From Jonesiaceae bacterium BS-20 (lineage in GTDB: Bacteria; Actinomycetota; Actinomycetes; Actinomycetales; Cellulomonadaceae): DNA of 64,000 nucleotides. The notes under the pieces are model-generated. The model worked only from the letters and a program-made list of their open reading frames with translations. It did not search any database and was not told the origin of the DNA. The stretch is from NCBI GenBank assembly GCA_039995105.1, contig CP146203.1, forward strand, positions 2,542,001 to 2,606,000, read 5' to 3'. Positions 18,837-27,213 of the stretch are shown here, in pieces (positions within the stretch are counted from its first letter, which is position 1; the number at the start of each line of letters is the position of its first letter). A program made the position numbers and the translations under genes.

Positions 18837-19026
18837 GTGTTGTGCTCCGTCTCGGGGGCGTTGCGATTACTGGTTGTGGCACCGCAATATAAGTGCCCAA
18901 ACAAACTGTTTACTACAGTAGACCGAAGTGGTCATTTCCTGATAGGCAAAGCGGCTTAATCCTCATGTGGCCTTGGCCCCAGCAGCTTTCATCCGCGGGA
19001 GATATCAGGATCTAACTCACGGCAAA

Positions 19027-19057
19027 GGCGGCACCCCGTTGAATACGGAGTACCGCC
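19027..19057 (-). terminator. Weak hairpin between metQ and metN
   Basis: GGCGG/CCGCC arms with an inner CCCGT/ACGG pair lie 25 nt after the metQ stop. Such intra-operon hairpins often keep the binding protein more abundant than NI. There is no T-run. Confidence 0.4.
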
Positions 19058-19081
19058 CAGCCACTACTTATTCAGTGCTAA

Positions 19082-19981
19082 CTACTTGGAGTTCTTAATG
19101 TCTTCCTGGATGTCCTTGAGGAAGCCTTCAAGCTCAGCACCACTCTGGTTTGCAATTTCTGCGGTCCCACCTGATGCTGCTAGAACACCTTCTTGGACTG
19201 CATCGCTCTTGTAAACCTCAACCAGCTTGGCGAAGTTCGCGTTCCCCTTGTCAGCATCACGTGCAACCCAGATGTTGATGTACGGACGAGCACCCTCAGA
19301 GTCAGCCTTGTCAGCATAGATCGCGTCGGTCGCATCCAAGCCGGCGTCAGCCAAGAAGTCATTGTTAACAACCGCTGCCTCAACATCAGGCAGCGAGATG
19401 ATGGTCTGAGCAGCTTCAACAGGAACTACTTCAACCTTAGAAGTATCCAGAACATCCAGCTCGGTCGAGAACGCGGTGCCGCCATCCTTGAGCTCAACTA
19501 GGCCTGCATCCTGCAGTACCAGCAGTGCGCGGGAGAGGTTGGTTGGGTCGTTTGGAATCGCGATCTTTCCACCGGTGATGGTTTCAATTGACTCGTGCTT
19601 CTGGGAGTAAACACCCAGTGGGTAAACAGCGGTTGCTGCGAACGGAGCCAGGTTTCCACCGGTCTCCTCGTTGTAACCAGCGAGGAACAGCAGGTGCTGG
19701 AACTGGTTGACGTCGATTTCGCCTTCGGCAAGAGCCTTATTTGGAACGTCGTACCCGCCTAGGTCAACGATCTCAACAAACAGGCCTTCCTTCTTTGCTT
19801 CTTCAACGAAGACTGGCCAGTAGTCCTCAGCGCCAACTACACCGATCTTGATTGGGTCCTTTTCAGTACCTTCAGCCGGCTTGAGTGCATCATCTGATGA
19901 ACCGCAAGCAGCGAGGGAAAAGGTAAGTACTGCGGTAGCTGCCAAGGCAGTGAGGGACTTAAAGATGTTCTTGCGAGACAT
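19082..19981 (-). CDS. metQ: Methionine-binding lipoprotein
   Basis: 299 residues. The lipoprotein signal ends SLAACGSS (Cys26), and the mature part has NlpA/MetQ family features: IKIGVVGAEDYWPVF, GEIDVNQFQHL, and KIAIPNDPTNLSRALLVLQDAGL. It captures methionine at the outer face and passes it to MetNI. ATG 19981 follows CTGGAG. The ~265-nt transcript leader upstream is heavily structured. Confidence 0.95.
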   Translation of the reverse strand: MSRKNIFKSLTALAATAVLTFSLAACGSSDDALKPAEGTEKDPIKIGVVGAEDYWPVFVEEAKKEGLFVEIVDLGGYDVPNKALAEGEIDVNQFQHLLFLAGYNEETGGNLAPFAATAVYPLGVYSQKHESIETITGGKIAIPNDPTNLSRALLVLQDAGLVELKDGGTAFSTELDVLDTSKVEVVPVEAAQTIISLPDVEAAVVNNDFLADAGLDATDAIYADKADSEGARPYINIWVARDADKGNANFAKLVEVYKSDAVQEGVLAASGGTAEIANQSGAELEGFLKDIQEDIKNSK

Positions 19982-20250
19982 TGTTTTTCTCCAGAAAAAT
20001 GCAGGGATTACCTGCTGTGGGCATGAGCCCTACGGAACGTTGAATGGCTTACCAGCCATGTGAAACTAGCGCTATCGGTTCTTCGTTCATGCAAGGCTGT
20101 CCCTGCATGACATAGTCGAAAGTTTCACGTTTGGTGCAGTTCAGAACAGAACTTGCACCGCGCTTACCTTGAGTTTGAAAACTCACTCGTATCGGGTTTG
20201 CCCCCGATTCGGGTGGTCGCTAGAAAGTTAGCGGCAGCACCCACTGAGCA
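19982..20250 (-). promoter_or_regulatory. Structured leader of metQNI (candidate riboswitch or other cis-RNA)
   Basis: In transcript order the minus strand forms: GGGTG-CTGC-CGCTA/TAGCG-AC-CACCC (20211-20242); ATCGGG/CCCGAT (20191-20208); TGAGTTT/AAACTCA (20170-20185); GGTGCA/TGCACC (20133-20159); a large helix GTGAAACT/AGTTTCAC (20060-20128) enclosing TCATGCA/TGCATGA; ATGGCT/AGCCAT (20044-20059); GGGC/GCCC (20019-20030); and GCAGG/CCTGC (20001-20015), ending just before the RBS. A TGAG segment can pair either with an upstream CTCA (closing the first module) or within the third hairpin, which looks switch-like. No GGCAACC SAM-I/SAM-IV core is seen. Confidence 0.5.
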
Positions 20251-20339
20251 TGGAGCGCATTGCACAGCACATCATCATGCGGGGCGTGACGCCGGCGCAT
20301 GCGATTGACTGGTGCAGTGTTGTGAACATGGTTTAATCA

Positions 20340-20760
20340 TGCCCCGAATCTTCCCAAACCCACCAGTCGGAAGGCCTGGATCTCACAACTTAAGATCGCT
20401 TCACCCGATTTTTGCCCACTTAACACCATTATCGGGCACAACGGTCAGGGAGAATCTCGCCCATTGGAATGCTTGCTGTCCAAAACTGTCTCACCGAACA
20501 CCAGGCGCTTGCCGCTACACCCCGGATCCTCAGCCTCAGCACCCAAAACTCGGCATCGGAAAACATGGCACTGATTGCCCAGCGTCGAATACACAACAAC
20601 GAAAGCCCAGCATCAATTACCGAACATTGACAATCTGGTACCCAGAACTCAACATCGATAGTCCGGCATCGAGAACTCAACACTGGTAACCCGGTGATGA
20701 AAACTCAGCAACTAAGTCTCGGGGCCGCATGGCCGCTCATTCGACTTTGACCCTGAAGCG
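20340..20760. repeat. Non-coding field of degenerate short repeats
   Basis: No convincing gene. Between about 20515 and 20715 a degenerate unit recurs, of the type CC(A/G)GCATCGA...AACTCA: ACTCGGCATCGG, CCCAGCGTCGAA, CCCAGCATCAA, CTCAACATCGAT, CCGGCATCGAGAACTCAA. Spacing varies (about 20-45 bp), so it is not a CRISPR or clean tandem array. The GGCATCGAGAA form is identical to the core of the palindromes at 16850 and 61180. Confidence 0.4.
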
Positions 20761-20846
20761 CAGGAAGCTTCAGCTCTGAAGCACGGAAGTTGACCCACGG
20801 CGAGCAGCCCCGCAGTTCCCACGGAAGAGGATTTGGGAAAACAAAA

Positions 20847-20933
20847 GACTCCTCGCGCACCCGCCAGAGCTCACCTGCCCTTGCTGCCTTCCGGCCCTGG
20901 GGGATTCAGTAAGATGACGCCACACGAGGAGTC
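20847..20933 (-). ncRNA. ffs: Signal recognition particle RNA, small bacterial type
   Basis: Read on the minus strand, the closing stem is GACTCCTCG/CGAGGAGTC, the apical region carries the conserved GGCCGGAAGGCAGCA and AGGGCAGGTGAG segments of the Ffh-binding domain, and TTTTGTTTT follows the stem at the 3' end (20837-20846), giving an intrinsic terminator. The RNA is about 90 nt, the size of 4.5S RNA, and lies beside tRNA-Ser as in other actinobacteria. Confidence 0.9.
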
Positions 20934-21109
20934 GACCTTTAGCGTAGCGCAAACTCTTCAAGAATCAGAACTCAGTTCGCCGTAAGCCAACACTCGATCG
21001 ATTTTGCGGTAAATTCTCCAACAATCCGGTGCTTTGCATCACTTTTGGTCCTAGGATTCGGTCTTTGGCCAAAAGTTAGGTAATCTTTTGGAGTTGGCAA
21101 TGCCAACAT

Positions 21110-21194
21110 GGAGGATTCGCATAGTGGCCTAGTGCGCACGCTTGGAAAGCGTGTTGAGTGAAAGCTCTCAGGGGTTCGAATCCCCTATCCTCCG
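21110..21194 (+). tRNA. tRNA-Ser (GGA)
   Basis: 85 nt with a long variable arm. Acceptor GGAGGAT/ATCCTCC, anticodon stem CACGC/GCGTG with loop TTGGAAA (anticodon GGA), T-arm GGGGTTCGAATCCCC. CCA is not encoded. Confidence 0.96.
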
Positions 21195-21201
21195 CAAATA
21201 G

Positions 21202-21238
21202 AAGCTGGGGCATCGTAAATACGGTGCCCCAGCTTTTT
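21202..21238 (+). terminator. Intrinsic terminator of tRNA-Ser
   Basis: Arms AAGCTGGGGCA and TGCCCCAGCTT followed by TTTT. Confidence 0.92.
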
Positions 21239-21298
21239 TGCATTTGCTTACCATTATGTTTTTCTGCACCAGTTTCCAACCCGCTCGAGAGAACTAGC

Positions 21299-22765
21299 AT
21301 GCACAAGACGGTTATTGACCTGTACGTTTCTCTTCCAGAGGGGAATCAAGATGCGTCCCACACAGTCTCGAACGTAATCCGTGGTCTCGGTTACTTCGGT
21401 TTCCAATCTGTTGATTCATCGTCCAAAGATTCACTCCAGTTCAGTTTGCTCGCTCATATTCACCATGAAGATGAGGACCCAGCTCTGAGCGTTCCCCTAT
21501 TTGTTGACTCCTCAATTACGCACGTACGCGACCTCGACGGCTTAATTTCTGCACTTGCCGGAAAAATTGGTCATTCCTGCTACTTCTACGAATCCCAAAC
21601 TGAATGGGAACTCGCCTTTGATATTGAAGACGAAGTTGGGGACGCTCCCGAATTCCCGGAGGTAGCTGCCGGGTTCACCGGCCAAGTGAGTTCTCCAGAT
21701 TCCGTGGACGCAGATGAAGACGCCGCAGATTCTCACGGCACCAATGCTGCATTTCCCAGCCGCACCGCCTATGTCATCTATGGCAAGGTAGCCAGCCCGG
21801 ACCGGTATGTCTATGAACTAGCGCGGGACGCCAAGGGCCCGGTTGCGCTCATCCCCGCAGCGCCCACAATCACGGCCAGTTCCGCAACCCCAAGCACGGC
21901 TGCGCCCACAAGTTTCCCAACCATTGGATTCCCACTTGAAGACCCAGCAGACACTCCAGTGTGGCTGGGAAAACGTCCGGTTGTGGAGATCGAAGTTTCC
22001 GATCGGACTGTGGTGCGTTGGTACTCCAACGGGTCAAAAGGCGCCTCACTTTCCACTCGACTCCAAAACAACTACTACCCGCGCGGCATGTGGGAGCTTG
22101 CCACCGAGCCGCAAGCTCCGCTTACTTACAAACCACTTCAGAGCCATGAGTTGGACTCCTCGCTTGCGCGGCAGGACACTCAGTTGCATGAGATTCTCGA
22201 TGCCCAAGCTAGCGCCGTAGAGGATAAGCGGGCTGGGGATGCTCTGGAGATAGCAGAAGACTCTGCCGCTTTGGCTCAGTTGGGACTCGAGCTTGGGCTT
22301 CCCGAGGATAAGCGAGTTGACCTTGCCCGGGTGCTCACCACGACAGACCGCCCGGTATCGCTGCACGAGTTGTTCATAGCCATGAACCTGCCCGATTACC
22401 TTGCTCAAGCCCTATATGGCGAGGTCAGCCCGCAGGAACTTGAAGGGGTCCTAGTTGCAGAGTCAGCCAATTTCAGGGCCGAGACAGGGTTACATAACCT
22501 CACCGAACGGCCCACCGGTAATTCCTTCTTGGACAAGATGCGCCTGCTGGATCATGACCGACCAGCCTTTGCCCTTGGACTCATCATCTTGATGTTCCTC
22601 ACCAGCGCAGGGATGTTTTACCTTGGAATCAAACAGCCCAGTATTTTCAGCAACCTTGTCTTTACCGTCAGCGCCTACATCCTTGGGGCAATCGTCTTGT
22701 TGGATGCGGTGGTTTCCCTGACCAGTTGGATAATGATCCGAGCAAAGAACAGGACCCGCAAATAA
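21299..22765 (+). CDS. Hypothetical protein with two C-terminal membrane segments
   Basis: 488 residues from ATG 21299. The frame stays open upstream but runs into tRNA-Ser, so the upstream starts are rejected. The N-terminal ~415 residues are soluble, acidic and contain an Ala/Ser/Thr/Pro linker near 190-210; two membrane segments follow at about 424-445 and 455-480. The predicted topology is a large cytoplasmic domain tethered at its C-terminus. The N-terminal DLYVSLPEGN... segment could be an ACT- or ferredoxin-like fold, but I do not recognise a family. Confidence 0.65.
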   Translation: MHKTVIDLYVSLPEGNQDASHTVSNVIRGLGYFGFQSVDSSSKDSLQFSLLAHIHHEDEDPALSVPLFVDSSITHVRDLDGLISALAGKIGHSCYFYESQTEWELAFDIEDEVGDAPEFPEVAAGFTGQVSSPDSVDADEDAADSHGTNAAFPSRTAYVIYGKVASPDRYVYELARDAKGPVALIPAAPTITASSATPSTAAPTSFPTIGFPLEDPADTPVWLGKRPVVEIEVSDRTVVRWYSNGSKGASLSTRLQNNYYPRGMWELATEPQAPLTYKPLQSHELDSSLARQDTQLHEILDAQASAVEDKRAGDALEIAEDSAALAQLGLELGLPEDKRVDLARVLTTTDRPVSLHELFIAMNLPDYLAQALYGEVSPQELEGVLVAESANFRAETGLHNLTERPTGNSFLDKMRLLDHDRPAFALGLIILMFLTSAGMFYLGIKQPSIFSNLVFTVSAYILGAIVLLDAVVSLTSWIMIRAKNRTRK

Positions 22766-22777
22766 CCTGCCATGCAA

Positions 22778-23824
22778 TCAGCCGACGGTGCTCTCAACAT
22801 TCTCATTGTTGGGGGCACCTTCAGTACTTTCGCTGACCAAAGCGTTCTGATTTGCAATCAGTTCCATTGCACGACGCAGGTTTGCGTGCACCATAGCCTG
22901 ATGCTCCGGATCATCGAAACCTCGGTACGTAGCTTCAATGGCCATGATTAATGCAAGGTGCAGGGTGTATAGCAGTCGTCTTTTACCTTGCGCCACCGTC
23001 AACCCAGCGATCCCATAACCACGCATAAAAGCTGAGGCATCGGAAAATCCTGGAAAATGCAGTCCCGTAAAACCTGCTTCCATGATTGGGTCCCCGTAAA
23101 TTGCGCGCTCATGGTCGATATGCGCGACCGGTTTTCCATCCCGGAAAAGTACAGCCTTGGTCCACATATCTAGCTCTACAAAACGTGGCACAGTAACCTC
23201 ATCGAGGTATGGCAAATATCGCGCCAAGATCCGTTCGAACTCTGCGTATTCCCAGCCCAACTCCACATTTCTGGCGCGCCCATCGGCCAGGGTGTTATTG
23301 AACATTGCGGCAAAAGCCTGCCCCCAAGTAGGAAACCGCGGATCTCGCAACGGGCCAAACCCCGGTCCGATAATTTCATTGAGTTGGCGGTTAAGCACAC
23401 CCACCTGTTCCTGAAAAACCACCTTTTCATCAGGCGTTGCGCGGTCCCCTAACTCGCCAGGATCATCGGCGGGAATAAAGGGCATGAAAAAGTAGGGAGC
23501 ATTACACAGCTCAAGTGAGGCATCGAAAAACTCGATTGGAACTGCAGGCACTTCCGTATGATCCCGAATAAGTTCAATCGCCAGCCGCTCAGTGAAAATC
23601 GCGCCGCGCTCATGAGACAGGACCGGGACTTCCGGGGCGGGCGCAATTTTTAACACTTTCTTGCTGCCATCCGCCAGCGTGACCCGATAAACCGCATTGA
23701 ACCAGCCGAACCCTAGCTCGCGCACCGCAGCCGGGGCACCGGATACTTGTTCTTGGCCGTAAGCCCGGGCTGTCAGCGCGTCAATGATTTGGCGAGTCTG
23801 GTGGTTCTTTGTGAGGCTTTCCAT
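22778..23824 (-). CDS. Phosphotransferase (APH/choline kinase-like) with altered catalytic loop
   Basis: 348 residues from ATG 23824, chosen for the AAGGTG RBS over an upstream start that would add 35 poorly conserved residues. The kinase-like fold shows FGWFNAVYRVTLADG (P-loop-like), VLKIAP (ATP Lys), and IDHERAIYGDP (DxD-like metal ligand region). The catalytic loop, normally HGDxxxxN, reads VELDMWTKAVLF: the Asp is kept but His is Glu and the usual Asn is Ala. Some family members phosphorylate small alcohols or drugs; here activity may be altered or the loop may be a subfamily variant. It is convergent with the preceding gene (12 nt apart). Confidence 0.75.
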   Translation of the reverse strand: MESLTKNHQTRQIIDALTARAYGQEQVSGAPAAVRELGFGWFNAVYRVTLADGSKKVLKIAPAPEVPVLSHERGAIFTERLAIELIRDHTEVPAVPIEFFDASLELCNAPYFFMPFIPADDPGELGDRATPDEKVVFQEQVGVLNRQLNEIIGPGFGPLRDPRFPTWGQAFAAMFNNTLADGRARNVELGWEYAEFERILARYLPYLDEVTVPRFVELDMWTKAVLFRDGKPVAHIDHERAIYGDPIMEAGFTGLHFPGFSDASAFMRGYGIAGLTVAQGKRRLLYTLHLALIMAIEATYRGFDDPEHQAMVHANLRRAMELIANQNALVSESTEGAPNNENVESTVG

Positions 23825-24160
23825 TACGGCACCTTGGCCCTTCGACTTTGAAGTTGGAAGTTGCACCCCGGAAGCTGCCTCCTGCAAGTGAACGGCGGAA
23901 TGCAGGATCCAGCAAATTGGGCGCAACAATACTAAATGGGGAAGAAAACCGGCCCTTAAACTGCCGGGACCATCATTCTTGCTATGAACCCTATACCCCG
24001 CTGGGGGATCTTAAAGGCGATTTCCTACAAGAAGCTAACCAAGCCCTACGCTCTGCAGGCTCTGCCCGCAGTCACCAAAATTGCTGCGGAATAACAAGGG
24101 AATCCGGATAAATTTCTGCCATCAAATAGCTCAATTCGATATTTATTTCCATCAAACTCT
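23825..24160. other. Divergent intergenic region, no gene seen
   Basis: 336 bp between the phosphotransferase start and the SOS box of the HNH gene. Short frames here have no codon or motif support. It should hold the phosphotransferase promoter; no clear -35/-10 stands out. Confidence 0.4.
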
Positions 24161-24174
24161 AGAACATGCGTTCT
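24161..24174 (+). promoter_or_regulatory. SOS (LexA) box upstream of the HNH gene
   Basis: AGAACATGCGTTCT is a perfect palindrome with the GAAC-N4-GTTC core of Gram-positive/actinobacterial LexA boxes, 19 bp before the ATG at 24194. DNA-damage control of DUF222/13E12 genes is known in Mycobacterium tuberculosis, which supports the reading. Confidence 0.6.
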
Positions 24175-24193
24175 AAGCTTGGTAGAATTGAGT

Positions 24194-25786
24194 ATGGCAC
24201 CCGCATTCAATGATTCGCATCTGTATGACCGGTTGGACCGGTCAATCCAGACGTTGGAGCGCTTACATGCCAACCAAGCTCGAATCGCTGCGTTGATCGC
24301 TTCTCAGTTACAGCAGTGTCACGCTATCGCAGAGGATTTGGGGGCCGATCACCCCTGGTCCTCCGACAAAGAGATCATTTACCGCTCCGTTGCTGCCGAG
24401 GTAGGGGCAGCAAATCAGATCCCAGACCGGACCATGGAATTTCAGATGATGGATGCGGCCTGTCTGGTTGAAGATTTTCCCAATACTCACGTGGCCTTAC
24501 TGGAAGGAAAAATCCAAGCCAGGCACGCCAGAGCGATCCAGAATGCCGGGGCTCGTATCAAAGACCCCGCCATGCGCACAGACTACGAACTTGAGGTTCT
24601 CTCGCACGCACCCACTACCGTTGGGAAACTTCAAGCCATCGCAAAGCGGCTTGCGGCCGCTTATGATCCCCACACGATCGAGGAGCGACACAAGGAAGCT
24701 AAGAAGACCTGCCACGTCAGCGTTTTTCAACTTGAGGACGGTCTAGCTGAACTCAGTGCGGTGCTCCCGGCAGCCCAGGCCTTCGCCATCAAGGATCGTT
24801 TAGATCAGTACGCCTATGCTGCAAACGACGCAGGAGTTCCCATCAAAGACGCTGATAACTACGGCATAGACCTCGTCAAAGATACCGGCCTCAGCACCTC
24901 CGAGAAAGCCCACGCAACTCGAATCCGCTTGGCCCAGCTCCGCGCCAAGTTTCTTGCCGACCTCCTCATAGCCGGCGAGGTAGTCTGCGGCGACTCGTGT
25001 CCACCCAACTGCGGGACACAGGCCGATGGCAAACGGATCCCCGGCACCGGGTGCGGTGGGATCAGCAATATTCAAGGGCGCGTCATGGTCACAATGCCAG
25101 CTCTTAATCTTTTGCCAAGTGAGCAAGCCGCCCGGATCCGCAAGGAAGAGTCGTTATACAGACATGCGGGGCTGGATGGCCCGGCTCAATTAGCCGGTTA
25201 TGGCCCGGTTGATAATTTGACGGCGCAGCAGATCGTTGGGCACTCAAAAACCTGGTTGCGGTTATTCATCGACCCGATCAAGGCAGATCTTATGCAGGTG
25301 GACAGGTACCGGCCCAGTCAGAAACAACGATCGACGCTCATGGCACGCGACATGCACTGCCGATTCCCCGGTTGCACCACCGCCGTCTTCGCATGCGACC
25401 TAGACCATACTGTTGATGCAGCCCTTGGCGGACAGACCAGCAACAATAATCTTGAGCACCTCTGCCGCAGACACCACACCCTCAAACATCAAGGTAATTG
25501 GAACGTCAATCAAACCGAACAAGGAAATCTGGAGTGGATCAGTCCGCTCGGGAAAAGGTATCAAGAACCTCCACCGAGCACCGGTATGTTCCAGCCACCA
25601 ATCGATCGTTCCAAGTATCCCCCACCAAATCCAGTTCCCAGCTATCCAGACATCAGCACACAGCCACGCGCTAAGACTCAGCCACGCGCTAAGACTCAAG
25701 CACGCAATAAGAGCCAGGATCCTGTCAAGCAGCATGGGACTCCGGCAGCCAACGTAATTGATTACTCAGCCGAGCCACCGTTTTAG
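24194..25786 (+). CDS. DUF222/13E12 family protein with C-terminal HNH endonuclease domain
   Basis: 530 residues from ATG 24194. The N-terminal ~330 residues fit DUF222 (helical, RHARAIQNAGARI, AQQIVGHS); the C-terminal HNH domain at about 385-435 has CRFPGC, DLDHTVDAALGG, NNLEHLCRRHHTLKH with both Cys/His pairs and the catalytic His of the DH motif. A disordered tail has repeated KTQPRA units. It is expected to be a nuclease; targets for this abundant actinobacterial family are unknown. An SOS box lies at the promoter. The tail is followed by an 8-bp microsatellite. Confidence 0.88.
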   Translation: MAPAFNDSHLYDRLDRSIQTLERLHANQARIAALIASQLQQCHAIAEDLGADHPWSSDKEIIYRSVAAEVGAANQIPDRTMEFQMMDAACLVEDFPNTHVALLEGKIQARHARAIQNAGARIKDPAMRTDYELEVLSHAPTTVGKLQAIAKRLAAAYDPHTIEERHKEAKKTCHVSVFQLEDGLAELSAVLPAAQAFAIKDRLDQYAYAANDAGVPIKDADNYGIDLVKDTGLSTSEKAHATRIRLAQLRAKFLADLLIAGEVVCGDSCPPNCGTQADGKRIPGTGCGGISNIQGRVMVTMPALNLLPSEQAARIRKEESLYRHAGLDGPAQLAGYGPVDNLTAQQIVGHSKTWLRLFIDPIKADLMQVDRYRPSQKQRSTLMARDMHCRFPGCTTAVFACDLDHTVDAALGGQTSNNNLEHLCRRHHTLKHQGNWNVNQTEQGNLEWISPLGKRYQEPPPSTGMFQPPIDRSKYPPPNPVPSYPDISTQPRAKTQPRAKTQARNKSQDPVKQHGTPAANVIDYSAEPPF

Positions 25787-25842
25787 AAGTTAAAACCAGA
25801 GCTTTGCCGTGCACCAAGACAATTGGGTTTGAGCTGCAGGTT

Positions 25843-25933
25843 CACTCAGTCACTCAGTCACTCAGTCACTCAGTCACTCAGTCACTCAGTCACTCAGTCA
25901 CTCAGTCACTCAGTCACTCAGTCACTCAGTCAC
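25843..25933. repeat. 8-bp tandem repeat (CACTCAGT)n, 11 copies
   Basis: Eleven uninterrupted perfect copies of CACTCAGT (25843-25930) plus a partial CAC. It sits between two convergent genes; the stop of the minus-strand gene (25922-25924) lies inside the last unit. Because 8 is not a multiple of 3, copy-number changes would shift any frame read through it. Confidence 0.95.
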
Positions 25934-26827
25934 ATTAATCAAGATGAGCGCCAAACCTACCAATACACTTATGGTCGCCGCGTCAACTACCGCAGCTCTA
26001 TGGAACCTTGTCACGATCGCCTCGCCGGACTGAACCGGTTCTTGCTCCCTAGCCGCTTTGCGGCGCTTTGCCTGCGGGGTCGACCAGCGTGCAAAGCGAG
26101 CCATTTGATCCAGGAGAGTTACCGGGGTCGGCACGTTGAGCATATGAACCGAGTGCAAGACCGAATCCGGAAGGGTAAACCTCCCCTTCGAATCCCTCAG
26201 TAGAACCGGGCCAGATGCCGTAAGCCAATAACTTCCTAGGCCCCAGCAAACTGTACAAAGGATGCTCAGCATTAATTGCCGTGGCCTATCTGATGAGTCA
26301 AGTAGCATCGGAGTTCCCAGCAATACAGCTCCCAGTCCCAGCAACACCAGTCCCGAGATCATGCCGGTCCAGTACCTTGACTCTCGCAAGCCAAGCATCT
26401 TGAACTGGGTCAATAATTCTAGGCGAGAACGCAATTGTCGATAGTGGGCGGTATCTACTAGACCCGCATCTTGGGCGTCCTTAATCATCGCAACGGTCTC
26501 GATCACTTCACCATTCATCTTCCCCATGGTGCTCGAGGAAAACAGGTCTTTTCGAGTCGCTATGATCGTGGCGATAGCCGCTAGCAATCCAACTACCGTG
26601 ACAATCATCTGGAAAGGATCGGTCCCAAGAATTCCGGTCTCTTGCGCCATCACGGGCAGTTCTAGCGGTGAAGAAACCTGCTGCGTGCCGCCCGTCCCCG
26701 GGCCGCCAAAATTCAGATTGTTAAGGATGAGGGCGTCTAATTTGGCGACGCTCATGCTAACTTCGCTCGCGCTTGTGCCAGTAAGATTCAGTGCCATTGA
26801 CTGCAAGAAACTCATAGATAAAGACAT
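25922..26827 (-). CDS. Hypothetical membrane protein
   Basis: 301 residues, not recognised. Hydrophobic segments at about 72-90, 158-178, 190-210 and 280-298 suggest four membrane passes; a soluble region with repeated Arg/Lys (TPQAKRRKAAREQE) precedes the last. The last residues LILINVTE are followed by a stop within the CACTCAGT array, so slippage in the array would change only the final codons or extend the protein. It is convergent with the HNH gene. Confidence 0.6.
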   Translation of the reverse strand: MSLSMSFLQSMALNLTGTSASEVSMSVAKLDALILNNLNFGGPGTGGTQQVSSPLELPVMAQETGILGTDPFQMIVTVVGLLAAIATIIATRKDLFSSSTMGKMNGEVIETVAMIKDAQDAGLVDTAHYRQLRSRLELLTQFKMLGLRESRYWTGMISGLVLLGLGAVLLGTPMLLDSSDRPRQLMLSILCTVCWGLGSYWLTASGPVLLRDSKGRFTLPDSVLHSVHMLNVPTPVTLLDQMARFARWSTPQAKRRKAAREQEPVQSGEAIVTRFHRAAVVDAATISVLVGLALILINVTE

Positions 26828-27128
26828 TGACTACTCTTAAACTCCAGGTATTGCAGGCGAACCTTTAGGGCATGGGGCAACCACCAAGGATATTGCGCAT
26901 TTGTTGAAAACCCCAAGTCCGCACGAGTTCCCAATCCAAACTCCGCACCTATCACTCCTGCAAAATCAATTGCACCGATCTCGGTACACATCTGTGGCCT
27001 GTAGGAGCTCGCAGAAGCCCGCACAGCATTGCAAGGGAACTAGCGAGAATGTCAGGGCGCCAACTAGCGGTCCACAACTGGGTTACCCACCGAGCGGCTA
27101 GGTTGAACTAATTAGCTGGCCCCATCAG
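26828..27128. other. Intergenic region, no gene seen
   Basis: Short frames on both strands lack family features or ribosome-binding sites. It should contain the promoter of the 25922-26827 gene. Confidence 0.4.
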
Positions 27129-27204
27129 CCGATCCCTCAGTTAGGCCACTCAACTGAACGATCCAGCCGACCCCTCAGCTAGGCCACTCAACTGAACTAT
27201 CCAG
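27129..27204. repeat. Two tandem 38-bp repeats
   Basis: Units at 27129-27166 and 27167-27204 share all but about four positions; both contain AGGCCACTCAACTGAAC. A shorter, diverged continuation (CCGGACCGCTTAGTTGGG) overlaps the end of the next gene. No spacers, so not CRISPR. Confidence 0.85.
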
Positions 27205-27213
27205 CCGGACCGC

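Noticed and set aside
19982-20250. SAM-I or SAM-IV riboswitch before metQ
   Set aside because: The conserved GGCAACC and GGTGC core segments are not visible; kept only as an unclassified structured leader.
21158-21298. Upstream start for the 21299 gene
   Set aside because: It lies inside tRNA-Ser and its terminator.
25823-26203. Plus-strand frame with SLSHSVTQ repeats
   Set aside because: It is the translation of the 8-bp microsatellite and the antisense of the neighbouring gene.
25843-27204. CRISPR array
   Set aside because: The 8-bp and 38-bp repeats are directly tandem with no spacers, and no cas genes are present.
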